In this document: in pieces, positions 18,088 to 26,756 of the stretch
Numbering within the stretch: position 1 is the first letter of the stretch
Layout: the number at the start of each line of letters is the position of its first letter
DNA from: Leptolyngbyaceae cyanobacterium RM1_1_2
GTDB taxonomy: Bacteria > Cyanobacteriota > Cyanobacteriia > Phormidesmidales > Phormidesmidaceae
Reading direction: 5' to 3'
Assembly (NCBI GenBank): GCA_012032345.1
Contig: JAAUQI010000016.1
Span: 24,247 to 88,246, forward strand
Length of the DNA stretch: 64,000 nt
Made by a program: the position numbers and the translations under genes
The notes under the pieces: generated by a model
Database searches by the model: none
Told to the model about the DNA's origin: nothing
Seen by the model: only the letters and a program-made list of their open reading frames with translations

Positions 18088-18645
18088 GCCTCTATTTTCT
18101 GAGTTACGGGCAGCTCGGTGAGCGCAGCCAGTCGGCGAGTGCTGATGTTTAGGGCTGCCGATATAGCGACGTCCGCCTAGTCCTCGGTAGTCCAAAATCC
18201 AATACTCGGCGATACCCATTGCTTCATAGTCTTCAAACTTGCGGGCATAATCATCGGGCCAATTAGTAGAGGTGACTTCTACGACGAGTCTGACAGAACT
18301 GCCGAGGGTGATGACAGACTCTCGTTCCCAAGGCGGTTCTTGAGCTAAAGCTGCTCTGTCAATCATTAAAATGTCTGGCTTATAGCCAGTCTCAGTACCC
18401 AGTGGCCGCACCAAAGCGGTATTGGGAATGAAGACATTTAAGTTTTCCTGGTCGATCAGGACATTAAGCTTGCGGTTCAGCAAGCCAACGACTTGTTCAT
18501 GAGGGCCAGTTGGCTGCATTTCAGCAACGGCTCCATTGTGCAGCTCGTATCGCCCAGTTTCTGGTTTCCAGTCCAAAAACTCTTGAAAACTGATAGATTG
18601 CGAAATTGCTGCACCATCACGTTTGCTGCTCACTGATGAGGTCAC
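17986..18645 (-). CDS. Uma2-family restriction-like nuclease, C-terminus probably aberrant
   Basis: Uma2 proteins (DUF820) are PD-(D/E)XK-fold putative nucleases greatly expanded in cyanobacteria. Residues about 15-165 match: ISFQEFLDWKPETGRYELHN, KPDILMID, VRLVVEVTSTN, YARKFEDYEAMGIAEYWILD and GGRRYIGSPK. After this the final 50 or so residues are unlike the family. They run over the 3' end of the convergent diguanylate cyclase, overlapping it by about 100 bases. A frameshift or truncation around 18125 is likely. The key acidic and Lys residues of the fold are present. Confidence 0.65.
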   Translation of the reverse strand: MTSSVSSKRDGAAISQSISFQEFLDWKPETGRYELHNGAVAEMQPTGPHEQVVGLLNRKLNVLIDQENLNVFIPNTALVRPLGTETGYKPDILMIDRAALAQEPPWERESVITLGSSVRLVVEVTSTNWPDDYARKFEDYEAMGIAEYWILDYRGLGGRRYIGSPKHQHSPTGCAHRAARNSENRGLQQSGAIGITTLGFSLIKSLVSNGDELFYRCLS

Positions 18646-18817
18646 CTACTATGCCTGGTAGATTTGATCCTACAGCTTTAGACAGTCATCATGGCTTCGA
18701 CTACCTGTTACTGTGGCAACGGACAAGATTGTTCGGGTCAGAAGCCGCCGAAACCATGAAAGTCAAAACTTCGTAGGGTTCTAGATGCCCCTGAGCGATC
18801 GCCCAAACACCAAAACC

Positions 18818-18940
18818 TTAATCTATCTCTAAGCTAAACCCAAGCAGCACAGACTCACCCAGCAGCGTAGCAGGCATCGCCACACACAGCTGATAAAACT
18901 GCTCTCGGGTCAGCGGTGTCAGGTTTAGCACAGTAGTCAT
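18818..18940 (-). pseudogene. Uma2-family N-terminal remnant
   Basis: Minus-strand frame of 40 codons from ATG at 18940: MTTVLNLTPLTREQFYQLC, then AMPATLLGESVLLGF to a TAA at 18818-18820. The opening resembles the N-terminus of Uma2 proteins of the TDEQFYQLC type, but nothing of the nuclease core follows. The surrounding 18646-19054 region (about 410 bases) holds no other gene that I can support. Confidence 0.4.
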
Positions 18941-19054
18941 CAGACAATTCCTCAGGCAGGTAGCTTGAATCCAAAAATTTCTACCAACGTCCTCTAAGTT
19001 ATAAAGCGCGATTTTTACTCAGCCTGCCGTTGAGAGCGCCCTACCGATAGCCGC

Positions 19055-21213
19055 TTAGAGCGGCAGCGGCTTTTGCTCAGAAAGGCTAGAGGGCATAGAG
19101 GTTGCTGACTCAGCCTGATCAGGTTTATGTTCATAGAGCGCTCCGGCCACAGGCGTGTAGACCACAATCATTGACGACTCCCAGTGCTTATGGGCGATCG
19201 CTCGGGTTCTCGCTGCATTACCCACTTGCCCTGTCGCTGTTGCCGTCGCGCTGGCAAGATCAGTAAATCATCCGCAGCAAAGCCCTCCGAAACCCGACGA
19301 ACAAAATTGCCCTGCACCTCTTCAACTTGGGCTGACTCAGGCAGGCGATCGCGCCAGCTCAGCTCAGCCTGACGCGACTTAGGCCCTCGCCACACCAGCA
19401 GCACTGCTAGCGGTGCCTTGAGTTCTTCCGCTAGCTGCTGAGCCACCACAATTGCTAGCACATTCGCCGTGGGTAGGGTACGAATAGCCGGAACCGCCAG
19501 CAGAATCCGCTGCACATTCTCAATCGGTTGAGGAAAGCGGGCAATTAAAACGGGCGTTGTGGCCTGATTCACGATGTTGTCAATCACATCGCCAAACAGA
19601 CTATCGCGGTAGGTCGAATAGCCCTTCCAGCCGCAGACAATCAGACTTGCCTGCCGTTCAGCCGCCGTGCGAATCACGCCGCGATCGATGCTGTCGTCTA
19701 CCCGCCCAATCGTTTCAACCTTAACCACAGCACTGTGGGCCAGGTTCTCAGCCGTCGCCAAAAGCTGCTGCTGCTTGAGCTGCTCAGCCGCCGAAATAGC
19801 GCCATAGCGATCGGACAAAACATGCAGCGGCAGCAGCGTGCCGTCTAGCCGTTTTGAGAGCAAAATTGCCAGGTTGAGCAAGTTATCTTCAGTGCTGGGG
19901 TTAGCCACAGGTACCAAAATCCGCTGGCCCCACTCCAGCGACGCCTGATCCTTATTAGTGGTTTTAGGAGCGACAGGCTGTACCTGAGCGCCCCAGCGCT
20001 CCGTAATCCACGGCGACACCACACAGCTCACCAAAATCATAGCGATAGTGCTGTTGACGGTAGCCTCATCCACAATCTTGAGATTAAAGGCCACTGTAAT
20101 CGCCGCCAGGGTTGACGCCGCCTGAGCTACCGACAGACCAAACACAGTCATGCTGCTGGCAAACGGCCACCCAAAGACTTTTCCTGCCCCCCAAGCTGCC
20201 AAAAACTTGCTCAGCAGCTCTGCCACAATGATGATTGAGGCGACCAGCAGAGACTTCGGCTCACGAAAGAGAATCAGCGGATCTACCAGCATTCCTACTG
20301 AAATTAAGAAAAAAGGCACAAACAGAGTATTGCCAATAAACTGAATCCGGTTCATCAGCGGACTCAGCGTCGGAATCTGCTGGGTAATGGCAACGCCAAC
20401 TAAGAAAGCCCCTACAATTGGCTCGATTTCAATCAAACCCGCAATGTAAGAAACCACAAACAGCGCCGCCAAGACAAAGACAAATTCCGCGCCCTCATCG
20501 TGGCCGAACTTGCGGAAAAACCACCGTCCCAAGCGGGGTACTCCCCACAGGGTCGTGAATGTAAAAACTATCAGCGACGGAATCAGAAACAGCCAGAAGT
20601 TTAAGGTTAGGTCTCCCTCTTGGGCCTTCACCACCACCGCCAGCACCAGCAGGGCCAAAACATTAGTAATCAGCGTGCCACCCAGGGTTGCAGTCACCGC
20701 AGGCAGACGCATCAGACCCAGCTTGCTCAATACGGGCAGCGATACCAGCGTATGAGAAGCCAGACAGGAGGCCACTAAAATAGCCGCCAACAGCCCGTAT
20801 CCGGCTAGCAGCATCGCCCCGGTGCCGATCGCCATTGGGATTAGAAAAGTGGCAAACCCAAAACCAGCCGCTGCTTTAGCATTGCGTTTCAGGTCATCCA
20901 GGCTGGTTTCTAATCCCCCCAAAAACATTAAAAATAGCAAGCCTACCGTACCGAGAAGCACAATCGTTTCATCTCGCTCTAGCAGGTTCAGACCGTATGG
21001 CCCAACCACAACCCCTGCTAAAATCAGACCCACAATTCCCGGCAGCCGCAGCCGCTCAAAGATCAGCGGTGCAACCAGCATAATACCGACAATCACTAAA
21101 AAAATTGTGACCGGATCTTGAATTGGCTGGGCCAAAATAGCTAAAGTGAGAGAATCTAACCCCAAGTCTGGCAGCAATCTTGCAGCAGATCCCACAGAAA
21201 ATAAAAGCGCCAC
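19055..21213 (-). CDS. CPA2-type cation:proton antiporter with C-terminal USP domain, frameshifted near the end
   Basis: GTG start at 21213 with GGAGG a few bases upstream. About 12 hydrophobic helices include the conserved FERLRLPGIVGLILAG, GLLFLMFLGGLE, PVLSKLGLM and EPIVGAFLVGVA blocks. A cytoplasmic universal-stress-like region follows (WGQRILVPVANPSTEDNLL, ASLIVCGWKGYS). The original frame ends at 19168. The adjacent frame continues IAHKHWESSMIVVYTPVAG and ends LSEQKPLPL at a TAA at 19055-19057, about 719 residues in total. The break sits exactly in a GCGATCGCCC site near 19197 and equals one missing base. Role: Na+ or K+/H+ exchange, pH or salt stress. Confidence 0.85.
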
Positions 21214-21511
21214 AACATACCTCCACTAACGCATAGAATCCTTTAGGAGTAACGCTAAAGTCGCCAGCTTCCTGCTAGCCAGTGTTTTGTTGAAAAGCAA
21301 GAGCGATCCGCTCAGCAGTGCTCAAATGTCAGTTTAGTCCTGAATCTTAGAGAAAAGCTCCTATCTCCAATAGATAAAATTTGCAACCTTCAGCTACAGG
21401 CAGACGTTGCAAAAGTCTAAAGGCTACAAATTTGAGTGAGTTTGTGAAAAGTGCCAAACCTCAAACCTAGCTAAAAAAAGCTAACCATAGGCTTTGAGTC
21501 CTTGCTAATAT

Positions 21512-21541
21512 TTGACGAAACGAACTCATAACGATTATGAT
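21512..21541 (+). promoter_or_regulatory. dps promoter with overlapping PerR/Fur-like palindrome
   Basis: TTGACG (21512-21517) and TATGAT (21536-21541), spaced by 18 bases, form a sigma70-type promoter. A perfect inverted repeat TCATAA-CGA-TTATGA at 21526-21540 covers the -10 box. It resembles the PerR consensus TATAATnATTATA. The dps start lies 105 bases downstream. Repression by a peroxide-sensing PerR is inferred from the match and from known PerR control of dps. Confidence 0.55.
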
Positions 21542-21645
21542 TTAGAGGGTTAGCCATGAAGCGGTAGTCGGCTTTGATCAACGAGTCGGCACAGCTTTAC
21601 GGCTATTCGATATTGTTGGAGATAGTTATCTATAGGAGAACGCTT

Positions 21646-22178
21646 ATGGTTGCGACCCCAACCCGCGAATCTAAAACCTCTCGTCGCTTTTATCCAACTC
21701 GGATTGATTTACCCATCGACACCCGCACTCAGGTCGTTGACGTTCTCAATCAGTCACTAGCAGCCAGTTTAGATCTCAAAACCCAAACCAAACAGGCCCA
21801 CTGGAACGTTAAGGGCATGGATTTTTACCAGCTACACGAGCTGTTTGATGAAATGGCAGGTGAGCTAGAAGAGTATGTTGATATGGTTGCCGAGCGTGTC
21901 ACTGCCTTAGGCGGCACGGCAATGGGCACGGCTCGGATGGCCGCTAGCGGCTCAATTTGCCAGAGTATCCGGTGGATGCGATCGCGGGCGAAGAGCATGT
22001 GACGGCTCTAGCTGAGCGCTATGCTGCCTATGCCCAGCATGTGCGGGAAGCGATCGCCTCAGCTGATAACCTAGGCGATGCCGACACTGCCGATCTCTAC
22101 ACTGAGATTTCGCGCACAGTTGATAAGCGTCTCTGGTTCTTAGAGGCTCACTTAGTCAAAAAGTCTGACGTTGCCTGA
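21646..22178 (+). CDS. dps: Dps-type ferritin-like DNA protection protein, frameshifted
   Basis: The start at 21646 (MVATPTRES) has TAGGAG nine bases upstream. The first frame contains the ferroxidase ligands: TQTKQAHWNVKG and LHELFDEMAGELEEYVDMVAER (split), then ALGGTAMGT. The second frame resumes at LPEYPVDAI, HVTALAERYAAYAQ and continues DADTADLYTEISRTVDKRLW to 22178. Together about 177 residues, normal for cyanobacterial Dps. The break at about 21953 (GGCTCAATTT) equals one missing base. Dps oxidises Fe2+ with H2O2 and stores iron. A PerR-like promoter precedes and a strong terminator follows. Confidence 0.88.
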
Positions 22179-22246
22179 TCGTCTTATCAGGAACAAAGCA
22201 AAATCTACAGAGCTTTTCTAGGCTTGAGCCTGAAGTTGCAGAGTGC

Positions 22247-22274
22247 AAAACTCCTCTAGCTGAGGAGTTTTTTT
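22247..22274 (+). terminator. rho-independent terminator after dps
   Basis: AAAACTCCTC pairs with GAGGAGTTTT around a 5-base loop, and the stem runs into TTTTTTT. It lies 70 bases after the dps stop and just before the end of the convergent kinase-like gene. Confidence 0.8.
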
Positions 22275-22278
22275 AGCT

Positions 22279-24423
22279 TTACTGCACCAGCTCACTGGGT
22301 TCTACTAGGGGCACAAGCCCTACCTCAGCCAGCAGGCGCTGGCCTTCGTTGGTTTTGAGCATTTCAGCAAATTTTTCACCGATGGCTGGTACGCTGTTGT
22401 CCTGTAGATACACCACTGCCACCGGATAGGCTAGGGGATAGTCGCCGCTGCGGAAAGCGTCTAAGTCGGGGTAGTAGTTGCCTTTGCGATCGCAGAGATC
22501 AGTGCGAGGCGTTACGGCCTGCCCATTACGCAATACCAGGGGCTGCACAGCGGCCTGACCCTCAGTCTGGAGCGCCAGCGGGTAGACAGAGCACTGACCA
22601 AAGGTTTGACTTATCGAACTAAAGCCAACGCTGCCAACGGCGCTGCCTTCAAAATCTCGAATGATGTTTCTCAGCATTTCTAACGTGGGAAGCTGAGTTA
22701 TCTTATCGCGGGGGGCATTTTTCCAACTTAGTTTTAAGACCTGCTGGGCAAACAGCTCCAGTGCTTCTGGGTTTTGCGGCACATAGAGTCGCACTGGCAA
22801 GTCGGCCCCGCCCACTTCTTGCCAGCTATAAAGCTGACCCAAAAAAAGCTGTTGCACCTCGTCTAAAGTCAGATCGCCGTCTAAAGCACGAGGCAGGCTC
22901 TGATTGCGTTCTGCATAGGAAAATGCGACAAAAACCGCTAAGCCATCATAGGCAATCTTTTGCGCCCCGACCCCAACGGGTAAATCTTGCACCAGTGGCA
23001 CAATCGCAAAGCTGACCTGACGGTTTTCGACAGCGGCGATCGCCTCAGCAATTGACGCCGAAGGGCGATAAACCAGCTGCAGATTAGGGTACGACTCTGC
23101 TAGCTGCAAACTGAGCGTGGGCTGACGGGGCTGGGCCTGCTGATTTTGGCGCAGAATGCCGCTCCAGGTACCGTCCTGCACCGCTGTATAAGCAAAGGTG
23201 CCCTCCGGTACCGCGCTGACTTCGTTGAGGCAGCAGAGACTGGTATCTTCTTCTTCGCTGAGCACAGGCGATCGCGGCCACAAAACCCAGACAATTGTAC
23301 CTAGGGCAGCGATCGCGGATAGACCTATGATCCAGAGCCACCAGCGCGATCGCTTGCGTCTTTCAGCTTCTAGTTCGGCCTCTGCAGATTTAGCCAGGGG
23401 CGGCGGCAAACTAGAGGGCGGCAGCAGCAGCAGTTCTTGACGAGCCTGTTCAGCGGTTTCAAACGGGGGCGCCAGTGCCAGCAGCCGCCGCAAAAAGTTT
23501 TCTAGCAGAGCATCAGCTCCGGGCCAGCTTTCGTCGGCTTGAGGGTCTAGGCCACGGGGATTGCCTGTGAGCAACTGCAAGCCGACTAGCCCTACCGAGG
23601 CCAGATCTTGAGCCACCGTTTTGGGCTGAGCCTCCAGCATCGGCGGATCAAACAGTCGCTCCCACAGCGCTAAATCGCACAGATAGACAAAGGGCTGGTC
23701 GCCGTACTTTACCCAGAGCAGCGTCTCAAGGCTCAAATTGCCATGCACCAGCCCGGTTTGAATCCGGCCTGAGGGCAGCACAAACTTTTGCTGATGCAAA
23801 AATTCGAGACTCTGCAAAATCTGGTTTAGTAAGATGCGTACCTGCTCCGGCGGCACAGCGAAGCTCTCAGCCAAAAACTGCCGTAGGGTAGGGCTGCGAT
23901 CGCGCTCATCAGTGACTAAATAACAGCGGTTGACGCTGCGGCTATCAGCGATCGCATCGATGGGGGTAATTAGCCGAAAGTCTTGTTCACGGCCATCTGC
24001 CAGATTGATTCCTGCCAGGTTGACAAAGGCTTTTTGACGATGCTGGGCTTCTTCATCGCTAAATAAGCGAGACGGCAGCAAATACTCTTTGACAATCACA
24101 GTTTCTTTGGAGCTAAGCTGAGTGGCCGCAAACAAATGCCCCATGCCGCGCTGCCCTAGCCACTGCACCACATGATAGGTGCCCTTGCGTCCGCGCACGG
24201 TCTCATCCAGCAGGTGCAAAATTTCATTGTCAGGTGGCTCAGCAGCCTCAACAACTTCCTCAACAGCTTCCGTCTTTTTGGCTGGAAACAGCTCCGGGCG
24301 CAGCTCTTCTAGCAGGCTTTGCAGCCAGGCAAAGCGATATAAAAAATTGAACTGCGTCAGCCGCAGGCGGTTGGGATTGCGCCGCAGATAGAAGCCGACC
24401 AAAATCTTGGGAATGTTTTTCAT
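22279..24423 (-). CDS. pseudokinase fused through one membrane helix to a PstS-like binding domain
   Basis: 714 residues. Residues about 80-350 follow a Ser/Thr protein kinase pattern: Gly-loop LGQRGMGHLF, invariant Lys in VIVKEY, and catalytic loop LVHGNLSLETLL. In that loop HRD has become HGN, so the catalytic Asp is lost. DFG has become DLA. One transmembrane helix follows basic residues RRKRSRWWLW at about 365-390. Residues 410-710 resemble a phosphate-type periplasmic binding protein (SISQTFGQCSVYPLALQTEG, DAFRSGDYPLAYPVAVVYL). A kinase-like intracellular domain with an extracytoplasmic sensor suggests a signalling or regulatory protein. No operon partner is seen. Confidence 0.75.
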   Translation of the reverse strand: MKNIPKILVGFYLRRNPNRLRLTQFNFLYRFAWLQSLLEELRPELFPAKKTEAVEEVVEAAEPPDNEILHLLDETVRGRKGTYHVVQWLGQRGMGHLFAATQLSSKETVIVKEYLLPSRLFSDEEAQHRQKAFVNLAGINLADGREQDFRLITPIDAIADSRSVNRCYLVTDERDRSPTLRQFLAESFAVPPEQVRILLNQILQSLEFLHQQKFVLPSGRIQTGLVHGNLSLETLLWVKYGDQPFVYLCDLALWERLFDPPMLEAQPKTVAQDLASVGLVGLQLLTGNPRGLDPQADESWPGADALLENFLRRLLALAPPFETAEQARQELLLLPPSSLPPPLAKSAEAELEAERRKRSRWWLWIIGLSAIAALGTIVWVLWPRSPVLSEEEDTSLCCLNEVSAVPEGTFAYTAVQDGTWSGILRQNQQAQPRQPTLSLQLAESYPNLQLVYRPSASIAEAIAAVENRQVSFAIVPLVQDLPVGVGAQKIAYDGLAVFVAFSYAERNQSLPRALDGDLTLDEVQQLFLGQLYSWQEVGGADLPVRLYVPQNPEALELFAQQVLKLSWKNAPRDKITQLPTLEMLRNIIRDFEGSAVGSVGFSSISQTFGQCSVYPLALQTEGQAAVQPLVLRNGQAVTPRTDLCDRKGNYYPDLDAFRSGDYPLAYPVAVVYLQDNSVPAIGEKFAEMLKTNEGQRLLAEVGLVPLVEPSELVQ

Positions 24424-24570
24424 AGACCAGCGAAATTGAGCTTCCCCCTGCTGTTGTTATAGCGGTGTCTATAAAGCGACGGCACTAGCCGCCAGTCTAG
24501 TATTGCGCCTGAGCTGACAGTTGGGTAGATATCTTTAGTTTCGTTGCAAAACGCACTATAGAGGTAAAGT

Positions 24571-24688
24571 TGGTAGTCAGTGCTTTAGCGCTGCTTTAGC
24601 ACTGAAGTGCTAACTACGAACTAAAGATAGGGCTGGTAGTCGGTGCTTTAGCTCTGTCTTAGCACTGAAGTGCTAACTACGAACTAAA
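24571..24688. repeat. two direct copies of an AGCGCTT-type inverted-repeat element
   Basis: Two about 55-base copies (from 24571 and from 24634) are 63 bases apart. They start TGGTAGTC and end GTGCTAACTACGAACTAAA, with internal GCTTTAGC/GCACTGAAGTGC inverted segments. The element belongs to the dispersed family also found at 53984-54088 and 63664-63724. It lies just upstream of the Nif11-like gene and may contain part of its leader. The rest of 24424-24705 shows no gene. Confidence 0.7.
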
Positions 24689-24705
24689 AATTTTAGGAGT
24701 TAAAC

Positions 24706-24915
24706 ATGGCAAAGGAAGCTGTTGCCCGTTTGTTTAGAGCTGCGCAAAATGACCCTGCCCTACGCCAGGATCTCAGCACCGCCCCTACCCCAGAGGCTTT
24801 TGTAGAGAAAGCCAGTGCCTTGGGTTACGAATTTACGCTGGCGGAATGGCGCGAAATGACCCGATTTTCAGTTGAAGAGCTAAAAAGCGATCTCTCAGAG
24901 ATTCCGGGACTTTAG
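24706..24915 (+). CDS. Nif11-like leader peptide family protein
   Basis: 69 residues; start fixed by TTAGGAG nine bases upstream. The sequence MAKEAVARLFRAAQNDPALR, with EAFVEKASALGYEFTLAEW, is the Nif11 (N11P/NHLP) domain. It ends EIPGL without a double-Gly cleavage site followed by a Cys-rich core. It is therefore a free-standing Nif11 protein and not an obvious RiPP precursor. No lanthipeptide or radical-SAM modification gene is in the window. Confidence 0.88.
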   Translation: MAKEAVARLFRAAQNDPALRQDLSTAPTPEAFVEKASALGYEFTLAEWREMTRFSVEELKSDLSEIPGL

Positions 24916-24939
24916 CGCAGATCAGTTACCTTGGCGCTT

Positions 24940-25113
24940 TTATCTGTTATTCTCTGTCACTAAGGTGTCTAAACCACGATACAGCTCGGAAATCGGAAAC
25001 CTCAGGTCAATAATTTTGAGGATAACCATATCACTCTCGTAAGCTATCGTTTCCCACACGCTTGTGGATGTGCGGCGACGACGTGCTACATTTTGACTCT
25101 CCACGGCAATCAT
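24940..25113 (-). pseudogene. internally deleted Uma2 copy
   Basis: From ATG at 25113 the frame reads MIAVESQNVARRRRTSTS, then VWETIAYESDMVILKIIDLR and FPISELYRGLD to TAA at 24940. It is a copy of the Uma2 gene at 48579-49142. Upstream DNA (about 25114-25156) and the first codons match that gene's start. The rest matches its last 45 or so codons, joined in frame after a deletion of about 130 codons. The nuclease core is gone. The sequence remains open, so a 57-residue product could still be made. Confidence 0.7.
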
Positions 25114-25184
25114 GGGTTTTGTCTTTTGCAGACAGTTTGGTTGGTTTTACTGTAGTGATGACTTACAAAATCCATCGTCTGGCC

Positions 25185-25233
25185 CAAAAAAGAGCGGCCA
25201 AAAACCTCTTCAGTAAAGATTTTTAGCCGCTCT
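25185..25233 (-). terminator. rho-independent terminator for rre1/tRNA-Thr transcription
   Basis: On the minus strand the stem is AGAGCGGC pairing with GCCGCTCT (25226-25233 and 25191-25198), enlarged by an AAAAA/TTTTT inner stem. It is followed by TTTTTTGGG. It lies just downstream of tRNA-Thr. Confidence 0.8.
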
Positions 25234-25240
25234 CCTCAAA

Positions 25241-25313
25241 AGCTGGTGACAAGACTCGAACTTGCGACCGGCTGATTACAAATCAGCTGCTCTACCAACT
25301 GAGCTACACCAGC
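25241..25313 (-). tRNA. tRNA-Thr (anticodon TGT)
   Basis: The acceptor arms GCTGGTG and CACCAGC pair perfectly with discriminator T. The anticodon stem is GCTGA/TCAGC with loop TTTGTAA, and the T-loop is TTCGAGT. It has 73 bases without CCA. It sits 32 bases after the stop of the LuxR-type regulator gene on the same strand, so read-through transcription is possible. Confidence 0.95.
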
Positions 25314-25345
25314 CTGCCCAGTTACCCAGTCTAGCAAACTTGGGG

Positions 25346-25993
25346 CTAAACCTTGCGATTTTCCAAGGCCCAGCGGGCTAATTCAGTCCGGTTGTGCAGT
25401 CCCGTTTTGCCCAGCATGTTGCTGACGTGGCTTTCAATTGTGCGCTGGCTTACCTTTAGCTCATCGGCAATCTGTCGGTTCGCCATGCCACGAGCCACAA
25501 ACTGCACCACTTTAAGTTCAGTCGGGGTCAGCTCTACATCAAAAGGCACCTGAATAATCGGTGCATTGTCTCCCCCTGGCCCCTGCCGCTGCGAGAGTCG
25601 GGCTGCCTGCTTGAGCGAAGACTCTACCTGGGCTACCAGCTCTTCTGGCTCAAAAGGCTTGACCATGTAGACATCTGCGCCCGTGTTCAGACCTTTGACT
25701 CGATCCTGGCTTTGTCCCTTGGCAGAGAGAAACAGAATGGGTATCCAGCTGGTTTGCTGATTTTCTCGAACGTTTTGAACAAAGGCATAGCCGTCCATCT
25801 CAGGCATCATCACATCGCAGATAATCATATCGGGCGACTGATGCTCCAGCACATCTAAGGCTTCTCGACCATTGTCAGCCGTCACCACCTTGAAACCTCG
25901 AAACTCAAGATAGTCTTTGACCAACAAAATTAGGTTGGGGTCATCATCAATGAGTAATAATTGCTTTTGGTCTGTGGAGCTAGCTTCCTTCAT
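25346..25993 (-). CDS. NarL/LuxR-type response regulator, Rre1/Ycf29-like
   Basis: 215 residues. The receiver domain (residues about 10-125) has DDD near the N-terminus, phospho-Asp in MIICDVMMPEMDG and Lys in YMVKPFEPEEL. The C-terminal LuxR helix-turn-helix has LTPTELKVVQFVARGMANRQ and VSQRTIESHVSNMLGK. The stretch around PNLILLVKDYLEFRG and GADVYMVKPFEPEE closely resembles the cyanobacterial Rre1/Ycf29 regulator, partner of Hik2/Hik34 in salt, heat and redox responses. Orthology is inferred, so no symbol is given. It stands alone upstream of tRNA-Thr. Confidence 0.85.
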   Translation of the reverse strand: MKEASSTDQKQLLLIDDDPNLILLVKDYLEFRGFKVVTADNGREALDVLEHQSPDMIICDVMMPEMDGYAFVQNVRENQQTSWIPILFLSAKGQSQDRVKGLNTGADVYMVKPFEPEELVAQVESSLKQAARLSQRQGPGGDNAPIIQVPFDVELTPTELKVVQFVARGMANRQIADELKVSQRTIESHVSNMLGKTGLHNRTELARWALENRKV

Positions 25994-26300
25994 GCGATTT
26001 AGGGGTATGGATGAGGTTGACTATTTTGTAAACTCGTTATCTAGAAGGGCAAAGCACTGTATGACAGGGGTCGGGGGGTTTACATTTCTAGACCAAGATA
26101 TGCTAAATCGAGATATACGGTTGCCTGAAGTTAAATTAGTTGATATGGATAGTTATTCCCAGAATTACCTAGATCTTAGACATTCTGAGTATTTAAATAG
26201 TGCTGATATCAGCAATTTTGATTAAGTACAACCGCTCAAAATTCTTTAAAGAGCCGACAAACCCAGCGCCAGCAGGTGTTCAGGCAGTTGCATCCCTAGG
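25994..26300. other. intergenic stretch without a gene
   Basis: About 305 bases upstream of the Rre1-like gene and after the ferredoxin-like gene. The DNA is AT-rich in the middle (26100-26230). It contains the Rre1-like leader and probably its promoter, but no clear element could be named. Confidence 0.45.
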
Positions 26301-26756
26301 CTAAGTGTCAGCCAAATCAGACAGCTCAGTGACCAGATTGACCTGATCGCCAGGTAAGGGGTGCTCAACGAAAGCATACTCTTGAACTACCTGATTTGCC
26401 AGCAAATGCTCTTGAATAATGCGCTCAATTACGGCAGGCGTGACGCTGTGGTACCATACGCCCTCTGGGTAAATCACCATAATGGGTCCGTGCTGACAAA
26501 CCCGCAGGCAGTTGGCCTTAGTCCGAAAGACACAGGCGGGGCGATCGCGCAGAGGCACATCCAGTTTTAGCGCTTTGAGCCTTTGTTTTAGATAGCTCCA
26601 GGATTCTAGGCTAGCGGCTTTGTCGCAGCACTTAGGTACGCTCTGGTCAGCGCAGAGAAAAATATGTCGCTGCATATGCTCTAGCCCTAGCGACTGGGCT
26701 ATTGCCGCTAGCGAGTTATCTGTAGAATCGGCAGTGTTCACAACAGGTATTGACAA
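26301..26756 (-). CDS. thioredoxin-like (2Fe-2S) ferredoxin domain protein
   Basis: 151 residues. The start is a TTG that follows the minE stop with no gap, which indicates translational coupling. The domain begins at [17 protein letters not shown]. Its cluster-ligand Cys pattern is [10 protein letters not shown], then [17 protein letters not shown] near the end, as in the thioredoxin-like 2Fe-2S ferredoxins of cyanobacteria. [19 protein letters not shown] follows, as usual. Why it accompanies minCDE is unclear; its role is electron transfer by inference. Confidence 0.85.
   Translation of the reverse strand: MSIPVVNTADSTDNSLAAIAQSLGLEHMQRHIFLCADQSVPKCCDKAASLESWSYLKQRLKALKLDVPLRDRPACVFRTKANCLRVCQHGPIMVIYPEGVWYHSVTPAVIERIIQEHLLANQVVQEYAFVEHPLPGDQVNLVTELSDLADT

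Noticed and set aside
24706..24915. Lanthipeptide or other RiPP precursor
   Set aside because: The Nif11 protein ends shortly after the leader-type domain, with no double-Gly site or Cys-rich core and no modifying enzyme nearby.
25917..26225. Plus-strand open frame of 102 codons overlapping the start of the Rre1-like gene
   Set aside because: It overlaps the conserved N-terminus of the regulator on the other strand, has no ribosome-binding site and no recognisable motif.
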